Shown: in pieces, positions 55,280 through 64,000 of the stretch
How positions within the stretch are numbered: position 1 is the stretch's first letter
Layout: each line of letters starts with the position of its first letter
Assembly: GCA_911728435.2 (NCBI GenBank)
Contig: OU452198.1
Coordinates: 5,084,001 to 5,148,000, forward strand
Reading direction: 5' to 3'
DNA: 64,000 nt
From: Apoderus coryli
Lineage: Eukaryota > Arthropoda > Insecta > Coleoptera > Attelabidae
The notes under the pieces: generated by a model
Database searches by the model: none
Told to the model about the DNA's origin: nothing
Seen by the model: only the letters and a program-made list of their open reading frames with translations
Position numbers and translations under genes: made by a program

Positions 55280-55564
55280 CAATTTATAAACTCTGACGTT
55301 AAAGCTACCGTTTGACGTTATCTTTGTCGTTTCAATTTATAAATGTGACGCCGAAACGTATCTCTGCACGTGTGCGAAATTATTTTTTATATTTTATACC
55401 GCCCGCCTCTACGTGACGTTTCAACGCTTTAGACGGAAAAAGATGAAACTTGGCGATCCCTAGCGTTACGTCAAGCATCAGACGGCAGCGGCAACGTCGC
55501 ATTCCATCTCTTAGCGTTTCGGCAACCGTCAAACGGTAGCTTTAACGGCAGAGTTTATAAATTG
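55280..55564. mobile_element. MITE with about 37-bp CAATTTATAAACTCTG ends
   Basis: Left CAATTTATAAACTCTGACGT plus TAAAGCTACCGTTTGACG; the right end is its inverse with a few changes. 285 bp, no ORF, and rich in ACGT/CGTTT sub-motifs unlike the AT-rich surroundings. A target duplication is not clear. Confidence 0.8.
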
Positions 55565-55812
55565 GCCTTTAGTGCTGATCGACGGGGGATGTTTACACAC
55601 GTGAGTTCGTCGCAGAACGACGTGCCACATACCACAGCTCCATGGCTACTGAAATAGCATCCAGCAACGAGTAAATAGGGGATATTGCCAGACGTAATAG
55701 TAGTTTCCCTTTATAACAACTGACCTTGATTTCATTTTTTAGACACCGCCATTTAGAAACATTTGATTTAATTTTGTAGATTTTTTTTAAAGTTAGTTCT
55801 GCCTAAGGGAGT

Positions 55813-55996
55813 ACTAGCTTTATGGCCTCTGGCCACTATTCCAGTAGCATACAGCCAGCTCCGTATTTTATTTTTATCAATGAATCAATGTTACCACAAA
55901 TCCTATACTAGAGGAGCAGTATAAGTGTAGCCCGTCCGGGGTTCGAACCAACTACACACCGGCACGACCCTGCTCCTGATCTAGCGCGCTTAGCAT
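55813..55996 (-). mobile_element. tRNA-derived SINE, a second family
   Basis: On the minus strand GCGCGCTAGATCAGGAGCAG (A-box region) is followed by TGGTTCGAACCCCGG, a near-perfect B box. A body unlike the other SINE follows. Confidence 0.65.
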
Positions 55997-57630
55997 TTTG
56001 TAGATTTAAAATGGCAATTAGAAATCGCCTGCCAAAATACGAGAATAATGTTAAAAATCTTAAAAAATTAGGTTAGTTGTTCTTGTTTCATTTATTTTTG
56101 ACCTTCACAAACGATTTTGTTGGACGCACAATGAACTGCTGCAGGAACGTGGTTCTCGGCGGATCTGGTGTTCCTTTCACGTACGGGTGTCCTATTTATC
56201 GTCCCGGTTGTCTCGAATTTGGTCACCTCCACGTTGTATAGTCGGCTTTGAGGAACACTCATTTTGATAATAAAGGTTTATCATTTGTACGTGCTGACGT
56301 GCCATGATCATCAGTGATTGACAGCAGGTTAGACAGGCGCTTGGGTATATAAAACATTTTTCTGGTAAATGTGATACTCTGTCATAATGATCGTTGTTTA
56401 CATAATAATGGATTTTTCTTTGTGTTAATTGATTATAGACGTTGTCCTTCAATGCCAAATATCAGCAATTCTCTTACCTCATTAAAGCGCGCGTTGCTTT
56501 TTAAAAATTAATTGACAGTTAAGTGAGAAATGTTAACTTAACCAAAATGCTTTATGATCAATGATAAATTTGACACCTTAATGCAAGTGAGGTAAGTGTT
56601 AAGTTTAGCTAAGGTGTGGAAGGAAAACGTCTTATTATGTTATTTTGTGTATTTTTTAATGTTTACGTACATGGTGCTACATGTAATTTAAGTTTAAATT
56701 TGAAAGATTTCTATTTTTTTTTTATTTTAGGGTCTTTTTTTATATTTTTTATGATGTTATGTTTATTGCAAATGTGATATAAAATTTCAATTTAAAATTT
56801 AAATCTAAAAACATGTTTTGTTTCCAAATTGTAATTTTAAGCTAAGAAATATAAGTTCTTATCATTTTGACCATTGTAATGGGTGAAATTGTTATATTTG
56901 GACCACGATACACCAATTATATTATGTAGAAACCGGACACCGGCAGTCAGTAATATGTGGAGGTTCATTTGAACTGCAAAATGTATTTTAAATGAAAAAT
57001 CATGATCTTTGTGCGTTTTTATCTGTTTTGAGGCGTAGAGAGTTCCCCGTTATGTCGAAAGAAACGTTGTTCTCAGCCGATCTGATTTTCCTTTTTTAAT
57101 TTAGTCGATTTTAATGGCCACCGTAAGAAAATGGACGCAACGTTTGCACTAACACTAACACTCCTTTTGAAAAGAACGTTTTATCATTTGGATGTGTGAC
57201 TCGATTTGGTATCAGTTCTGAATAATAAATAACAGGTTAGACCACATACATATATACCTCGTCAAATCTTATGAGGAGCAGATAACCGTAGTAGTCTGCT
57301 CCGGTGTTGCCAAATTGCTCAGATATGCTCTTTTACCTTTTTTTTACGAGTATATCGGAGAAAATTCTGTTAAATATCAAATAAAACTATAAACAAAAAG
57401 TAGGTGACATTATTTTAGTTTATTTGCTTGCTACATACAGATCTTAAGTTTTAAAAATAAGTATGATTGTTTATTTGTGATAAGAGCAGATCTATTAATG
57501 TTTTGGACATGTTTAGAATGTTTGATCCACAATCTTTTGTCGAATATATTTGTTTGAAGCATAAAGACCTTTGTCTAGCCTCTTTATTTTTTCCTTCTCT
57601 ATTTAGACTTAGAACTTAATATTTATATAT
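55997..57630. other. No gene seen
   Basis: 1.6 kb of AT-rich intergenic sequence. Open stretches are short and lack motifs or splice context. Confidence 0.4.
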
Positions 57631-59284
57631 GTTACGGGTAAAGTTAGATAAGCGAGTAAACCTAGGTTTACCCGGGTAAACTGCGAAATACCCAAGACTC
57701 TTGGGTAAAGTCCAAAATATATTTGGAATTGTACACGTTTCGGGCTTTACCCAGGTAAACCGCGTTCTATCCATTTCCCTTGGCTAAAGTTGGGTGTAGG
57801 AATTTATTATTGCTTGCAGTTTGAAAATGGCAACCGAAGAGAGTGGACGCGCTCGTTTAAAACAGTGTTTCTATGAAGTTTTCGATGAGTTGGTGCCTTC
57901 TAAAAGTGCAAATAGTTTTTATTGTAATAATGAACTATACCAAGAAATGTTGGAGTCTGTTCAGTTAGCAAAAAATGATAAAACCAAGTCCACTCTCAAT
58001 ATCGACGTTTGAAGAGGTTCGACATATTATGTTCTGTTCGAGGCATCGAAATGCTTATTGCTCGGGTATCATCAGGTGACTCCAGCATAAAATATTACGT
58101 TACAAACGACGAAATGTTGGATATTTTGCACATTTGGCCATTGGACATGGTGGTAAACATCGTATGGAAAGTGAATGTAAGACAAAGTACAAGAATATAA
58201 CTTCAGATGTTATTAAGCTATATCTATTGGGCATGATATTAAAGTCGGCCTATCCACATCAGCTTTTCCAAAAGAAACTATTGAGAATCTACGAACCGAA
58301 GAAGAGCTTGAGAAAGTCGTCAAGGAATTTGGTGTAGGAGAACAGCGTCAACAAGAAGAATACAAAGACCAGTCTATGTATAGTGGCCCACAAATAGACA
58401 ATCCGCAAGAAGATATTACTGAAGGTGACAATATGGAAGACGTCGACAATAATTATAAAGAAAACGCCAATATATAGAAACATCAGAAAATCATACCAAT
58501 AGTGCAGAATGTGATGAGCCAAGTACATAAGGTAATATGAGGTGGGAACTTTGCTTGTGCCAAACAAATATTCAGTCAAACAGAAGAGACGCAAAAATAA
58601 ATTTAGAAAATCAAGCAAAGGAGATGAAAGCTTTATCTAAATTGAAGTTCCCTCCATGTTCTGTTGGAGATACAGTGAGAGTGAAAATTCCAGACGTTGA
58701 TCGAGGGAGGGATTTTAGAAACATTCTCATGACGGTTATCGAGAAAACCGATGACGATTTTTATAAGCTAGCAAACTAGAAAAGAACAATAGAGGAAATG
58801 TTTTCCAGGAACCAATTTTCTGTGTGCTGTGAGAAACTAGATCTGGAAAGAAGAAGAGCTTACGTCAGCTTACAAACGAACAATCACTTTTAGGAGGTCA
58901 AGGTTATAAACGATATAACTGTAAAACTAAATGCATGACCAATAAATGTAAATGTAAAGCTATTGGAAATCTTTGCAACTCGAAATGTCACAGCAGCTTG
59001 CTGTCTTGTTTGAACAAATAAGATAATACAGTTTTAGAATTCTAATTTTTATTTGTAAAATGTATTTTTTGATTTAAATATGTTTTTCAAACATTAATGG
59101 CCTTGTCATTTATGGTACATCCAACTTTAACCAAGCGAAAGCGGATAAAACGCTTTTTACCCGGGTAAAGCCCGAAACGTGTACAATTCCAAATATATTT
59201 TGGACTTTACCCGAGAGTCTTGGGTATTACGCAGTGTACCCGGGTAAACCTAGGTTTACTCGCTTATCTAACTTTACCCGTAAC
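57631..59284 (+). mobile_element. Integrase-type DNA transposon with about 165-bp inverted ends
   Basis: The ends begin GTTACGGGTAAAGTTAGATA and stay nearly identical in inverse for about 165 bp, to AAAGTTGG, with repeated TTTACCCGGGTAAA palindromes. ATAT flanks both sides, a possible 4-bp duplication, though the site is itself palindromic. The interior encodes pieces of a KRBA2-like integrase protein (see 57827-59020). Similarity of cargo suggests a Ginger-like group, but the TIR start does not match the usual TGT, so the class is left open. Confidence 0.8.
57827..59020 (+). pseudogene. KRBA2-like integrase, catalytic core deleted
   Basis: Readable in three frames. N-terminus: MATEESGRARLKQCFYEVFD. 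Then come the integrase zinc-binding start, IKYYVTNDEMLDILHI and IGHGGKHRMESECKTKYKNI, with the two His but not the Cys pair. The frame then goes directly to VGLSTSAFPKETIENLRTEE, which in full-length relatives follows the DDE core, so roughly 150-200 residues with all catalytic residues are gone. The C-terminus is recognisable: KFPPCSVGDTVRVKIPDVDR, FYKL, SRNQF and the Cys-rich tail GYKRYNCKTKCMTNKCKCKA. Stops and shifts are present throughout. Confidence 0.72.
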
Positions 59285-59454
59285 ATATATAAAAGGATTT
59301 TATGAATGGCCTCCAATCGCATGTTTTGTCTGCAACGATAGGCATAATTATGTGCATAATAGTTTTGAAAATAAACTCCAAAGTTAAATGTTTCTTGATC
59401 GTTTTCAACTTTATTTCAGTAAAATAAACACTACGCAAAAGATTTGTAAATAGG

Positions 59455-59750
59455 GAGTTAAGGCAACGCCAATGACGTATACGTAAACGTATCTTTTGAC
59501 ATCTACGCATGCGCGGTTAATGATAAGAAGGCTGTAAACATGCATAGAGAACCATATATACGTAAACGTATTGAACCGATTGTTGTCGGTTTTTTCGCAA
59601 GTGAAGTGGTATCTCTCCCTCCGCATATACGATACGTATTGGATAGAACCATAACTCTATTTTGAATTGGTGCTTATCTAGTGTAAACATAACCAAAATC
59701 TCACGTTAAAGCATGAAGATACGTATTCGTCCTTGGTATTGCCTTAACTC
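59455..59750. mobile_element. MITE with GAGTTAAGGCAA ends
   Basis: Left GAGTTAAGGCAACGCCAATG plus ACGTATACGT; the right end, inverted, is GAGTTAAGGCAATACCAAGG plus ACGAATACGT. About 296 bp, with several internal ATACGTAAACGTAT palindromic blocks. No ORF. Confidence 0.8.
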
Positions 59751-61480
59751 TCTAATATGTCAATGAAACTGAAACAGTAAATGTAAAACATAACCTTAAA
59801 TCGTAACCCTGTAAAGCTGGTAACACTGGAGCACGCTGCTACGTTTATCCGCTCCTATCTTATGCGCTGCCAAACCAACATGGCCGCCATAGACTACCAA
59901 CATCGACCCGTCCCAGTTGAAAAACCCTATGCGACATTTTTAGGTCGTAAATATGGCTCTAAGAGACAGTAACATATTGAACGCCATATTGCGGATATGA
60001 GTAATTATCGAATCTCTATTTTTCTGAAAACAGTTAAAAAAGGAAGATTCCCTTGCATTAAAACAGTCTGTTAAAGATGGAGTTTTCAATATATTTTTCT
60101 TTGTATAGTATGTTAATTATTGGTATAATTTATGCAAATTTATAAGCATTATGGGATCGTGAAATACCAGAAACTTGAGATTTTTACAAAGAGAATGTAA
60201 AATTTACAGAATACAAAAAAAAACTCTACATTTCCCAAGAAAGTCTTTACCCTAGCTATTGAGCTTTGACTGTTGTCCTTTTATTTTAGCTTGTGAATAT
60301 TACATAAACAACACTAAAATGAACCTTCTGCTGGAACATACGCATGCATGTCCATTGGTCATAATATTTGTTGCTAAATATCTTTATTAAAAAATCGCAT
60401 GAAGGAGTAAATTATTAAAATCATGGGGTACAATTTTAGTGCAGTTTAAGTGACAGGATTATTGTATTTTCAATATTGTTTATAGATATTTTAGGTAACA
60501 AACCGTTTTAATTTTATTATGTATTTAAGTATTGTATTTTTCTAGAACCTTGTTACAATTTTTTTTATTCTTTTCCTTTCTTGGGATTTAAGGTTCTATT
60601 TTATAAGCGATTTTTTTTTTTGACATGGAATAAAAATATTTCAAAAGAAAAAAAATAGAAACTTAAATCCGAAGAAAGGAAAAGAATAAATAAAATTAAT
60701 TTTACTATAGATATAAATAAATGTGACAAAGGTATGGTAATTTTTAATGCTAGAAATTTAAGTATAATAATATAATATAAGTATTTTATGCGTACCTATA
60801 TTAAGTTAATATCAAATAATGTAAATTACAAAAGTAAATACCTTACCCATCTAATGATATATGTAAGAATGAAAATTATTCTTACGCTTTTAAAAATAAT
60901 GTAACGTATTTGTTTTTATTATGTTATTTTTAAATTATTATGAATTTAAAAAGATGTCGAAATATGTTTCAAGATATCTCTATTATTTTTTTAATGTAGA
61001 TATTAGGTATAATAATAAAAATAAAATAAATAATATTGTACAACAAATTATAAAAAAATAGAAAAGATAATTATTAAAGTAATGTTTTCTGCGTTAAGGT
61101 TTTTTATTTGTATTTTTTGTATATCTAATAAATATATTATGCGATATTATTATTTCGCTTTTTAGCGAACTGTGTATTTTTTCTCTGGCAAAAACATTTG
61201 ATGTATATAGGTACAATGCCTATAAATGCCATAATCACATTATATCCGTGTCTATATAAAGAACAAAAAAAATATATTTTCATACGAAAAATGAATGAAT
61301 GAAAATTAAAAAAGAGAAAAGAAAAAACAGAATAAATCATCAAAACATAATTCAATATAATAACAGAAACTACAAATAAGTAGGTATCTACTCTAACTCA
61401 CCAAAACAAGCCCGACATTGTGGCAACAATATTCGCGAGCGTGCTGTGGTTGATATCAAGCAAGTGCTATACTCTGTTAA
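59751..61480. other. AT-rich intergenic region
   Basis: No gene. It contains the long hairpin at 60563-60690. Short open stretches (for example 61355-61137) are low complexity. Confidence 0.45.
60563..60690. repeat. Long hairpin, about 40-bp arms
   Basis: Left arm TTTATTCTTTTCCTTTCTTG plus GGATTTAAGGTTCTATTTT; the right arm is its inverse with three or four mismatches. The spacer is about 50 bases. Confidence 0.8.
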
Positions 61481-61489
61481 AACCGTCAC

Positions 61490-62700
61490 AAATATAGCGT
61501 ACAGGAGACTGAAGCATTATGTTGGTACGACAAGGATACTCGTAAAATGTGAACCTTAGCCTGCCAGCCTGTCGTGGTATTAGAAAATTCAGTTTAGACA
61601 ATAAATACTCACAGTCTGTTGATCCATGCAATAGACTGCAAAAACTTAACGGCTAGCAGTCTTCGACGGCTTTCCAGTGAGGTCTCCCCGCACTCGTATA
61701 GTAAAATCTGATACTCGGCTCCCCTCTGCGGATAAACACCATAATCCCTAAATATCAAATATTTCAGAAATCTTCGATGCACCGCGTTTAGAGTCTCAGC
61801 ATGTCTATCATAGATAGGGTGCCATACAATTTAGCAATATTCCAGTCTGGATCTTATAAAAGCACTAAATAAAATTTTAAAAGTTTTGGTGTTATTAAAA
61901 TATTTACAATTTCTTAGGATAAAACCAAGCAGCTTAGTGCAATGTCGCGAGACGTGCTCCACATGAGCCACAAAGAAGAAACGCTCATCAAAATAAACAC
62001 CCAAGTCCCTGAGAACCTTCTCTCTATTCAAGACAGAACCGTCAATGTAATAATTAAAAGTAATTCTATTGTCTTTTCTCGTATAGGTCACCACATTACA
62101 CTTGTCTATATTCAGATGCAACTTGTTTCTATCACACCAGTCTGCAAGAAAATGCAAGCATCTTTGAAGATACAAACAGTCGTCATGGCTACGAATTTCA
62201 TGAAAAAGTTTTAAGTCGTCGGCAAACAGTAGCCCATTGCATAACACATAACACACATTCGAAAATGTTAATAAAAATAATAAACAGCAATGGACCTAAG
62301 TTGGATCCCTGTGGTACGCCTGATGTAGGTACAAACTGGAATGACTGATACCCTTCATATTTCAGAAACTGGCGACGGTCCAATAGATAAGAATTAAGTA
62401 GGCCGACCAACCCCGACGCAAAAACCAAAGTTTTCAAGCTTTCTCAATAGAACATAGTGGTCGATCTGATCAAAGGCTTTTCTGAAATCCGTATACACTA
62501 CATCAATTTGACCACGCGAGTCCAAGACTTCATAAACATGCTGTGAAAAGCAAGCCAAGTTTGTCGCGCATGATCTGTCTGAGAAAAAGCCATGTTGTTT
62601 AGTTGTAATAGAATTTTTAACAGTAAAGAATATACTCGTATATTGATACAACACTATTTCAAACAATTTAGAAAAATTAAAGTTTAATAAAAGTGCTTTG
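61490..62700 (-). mobile_element. LINE RT fragment with frameshifts
   Basis: Minus strand: KQHGFFSDRSCATNL, VVYTDFRKAFDQIDHYVLLR, SGVPQGSNLGPLLFIIFINI, GLLFADDLKLFHEIRSHDDC (catalytic DD kept), LHLNIDKCNVVTYTRKDNRI and RDLGVYFDERFFFVAHVEHV, then a decayed C-terminus down to about 61500. Frame changes occur at about 62400 and 62250. It is closely related to the copies at 1-760 and 3370-5027. Confidence 0.85.
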
Positions 62701-62884
62701 TCTTAGTTAACAAAGTTGCACATTTCCTAGATATGAAAAATACATTTAAAAAGGCAAGATACATGTGAAGTTTTTGTATTATTTTTGGAGAACGTAATTT
62801 TTTTAAGAATTATGAACTTCCTTGCTCGGTAGCTCTTAATTCGAAGAAAGCAATTATCATTAAACTTGTCTAATTTACTAATCT

Positions 62885-63480
62885 TTAGACAAAGGCTAAT
62901 CAGTCTCTGGGTTTTGTAATGCGTAACGCGAGGGATCTTAGGTCTCCTCAAACACTTGTTGCGTTATTCAATGCATTTGTTAGGGCTAAGTTTGAGTATG
63001 CCTCAGTTCTGTGGAGTCCTACATATGAATTTCATTCGGCGAGTATGGAACGTGTTCATCGTCGTTTCGCTAAGTTTCTGTGGTTTCGTACCGATGGAGT
63101 TTATGCAGTCATTGGATTTCCACATGATACGCTCCTAAATCGTTTTAATTTGACATCTTTAAGTACCCGTAGGGAATGTTCTGCTATTATCTTACTGTAC
63201 AAAATTATTAATGGAGATATTAATTGTCCAGAGCTGTTAGAATTGCTTCCATTTTATGTCCCTAATTTGCGCACACGTAATAATAATACTGTTTTTCACT
63301 TGTCAAGAGCGCGCACTAATTTGTTGTTGCATTCTCCTTTGTTCGTAATGTGTAATATTTGTAACCGTATGTCTAATGATTTTGATATATTTGAATCAAA
63401 TTTGTCATGTATAAAACGTTTATTTTTTAAGTAATTAGTTTGTTATTAATTAGTTATTATTGTTATTTTGATATTATTGT
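62885..63480 (+). mobile_element. LINE C-terminal fragment
   Basis: Plus strand: KANQSLGFVMRNARDLRSPQ, KFEYASVLWSPTYEFHSASM, VHRRFAKFLWFRTDGVYAVI, ELLPFYVPNLRTRNNNTVFH and RARTNLLLHSPLFVMCNICN, with a stop at 63434. This is the complete, unbroken 3' end of ORF2 (about 180 codons), probably a recent 5'-truncated insertion. Confidence 0.87.
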
Positions 63481-63540
63481 ATTATTTCTAAATCTAAAAT
63501 AGTTTTCTTACATAACACTGCAAACTAATGAGAAACCTAT

Positions 63541-63679
63541 AGTTGCAAATAAAAAACAACTGGTAAAACCAGCAGATATCTGTCCATTACCAGCAGTACT
63601 GCCTGGTCTTTCAGGGGCAAAGAGGAAAAATTCAGGTGCCGCCACCTTAATTAGTGGGTCGCCCTACAAACCGCTTTAG
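63541..63679 (+). pseudogene. Pogo/Tigger-like transposase C-terminal tail
   Basis: Plus strand reads QLVKPADICPLPAVLPG, then SGAKRKNSGAATLISGSPYK, PL and a stop. The pattern ISPxDIxPxPxA...R.K.G.A.ILTxxPxK is the usual C-terminus of CENP-B-like pogo/Tigger transposases. Only about 45 residues are present and the DDE domain is absent. Confidence 0.5.
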
Positions 63680-64000
63680 AAGCACACAGTTTGAAAAAAA
63701 CAAAATGTTTTAAAAAAAATTTAAACAGTAAAGCAGCATCCAATAAAATTAAAAAATATAGATACAAAAGTTATTAGATTTTTCAAAATTTAGTGGATTC
63801 GTCCCTGTATCTAGATTCAACATAGAACCGCCTCCATTGCTTTACTATATCACATTAGATATTTTAAAAATGTATGGTAGAATAGAAATATTTTATTTTT
63901 TGTAGTACCACCGTTTATCAATGATAGGCTTATCTTGCAGGTATCTATTAAGTATAACAGCACTACAGTGATGTTTGTCAATATAATTTGCTATTAGCAA
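63680..64000. other. No gene seen
   Basis: AT-rich end of the window without a recognised feature. Confidence 0.4.

Noticed and set aside
55900..55990. tRNA gene on the minus strand
   Set aside because: The B box is good but acceptor and anticodon stems do not form; a SINE head is more likely.

Overview
The window is a piece of an insect nuclear genome. It is AT-rich, its genes have many small exons, two genes carry the insect-typical ZAD zinc-binding domain, and one encodes the neuropeptide proctolin. Proctolin makes a non-lepidopteran insect likely. A beetle would fit, but the sequence does not prove it. Most of the 64 kb is transposable-element debris, both old and recent, around four convincing host genes and one candidate exon.

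Host genes. (1) Proctolin prohormone, minus strand: coding exons 12892-12755 and 8329-8201, plus a probable non-coding first exon near 13690-13601 behind a TATA box. (2) A nine-exon ZAD-C2H2 zinc-finger gene, minus strand, 30425 to 24907 (464 aa, eight fingers). (3) A two-exon ZAD-C2H2 gene, plus strand, 31353-32279 (269 aa, three fingers), head-to-head with gene 2. The 0.93 kb between them holds five consecutive perfect hairpins. (4) The Pat1/PATL1 mRNA-decapping factor, plus strand, 13 exons, 42303-54418 (792 aa). The candidate is a terminal exon of unknown family at 1184-1648 (minus).

Mobile elements by region. 0-7.4 kb: LINE fragments, a Tc1 element split by a LINE, and a mariner-type element. 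8-13.7 kb: the proctolin gene, with repeat-filled introns. 14-21.4 kb: LINE pieces and a 2.8 kb fold-back element with about 530-bp tandem repeats. 22-23.7 kb: a Transib-type element (CACAGTG ends, CGACG target duplication) carrying a small spliced ORF of unknown family. 32.5-41.2 kb: a nearly intact jockey-like LINE whose 3' UTR was hit very recently by a full-length BEL/Pao retrotransposon with identical LTRs. 43-54 kb: the introns of the Pat1 gene, holding LINE, SINE, mariner and MITE copies. 54-64 kb: several MITEs, a SINE, an integrase-type DNA transposon with about 165-bp terminal repeats and a deleted catalytic core, LINE remnants and a pogo/Tigger-like tail.

The host genes do not form a pathway: one is a neuropeptide, two are probable transcription factors and one is an RNA-decay scaffold. 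The strongest leads are the Transib element with its unrecognised cargo ORF, the hairpin cluster between the divergent zinc-finger genes, and a recurring hairpin motif whose stem sequence varies while its flanks stay constant. All exon models were read by eye from splice signals, reading-frame continuity and family motifs. No alignment or expression data were available.
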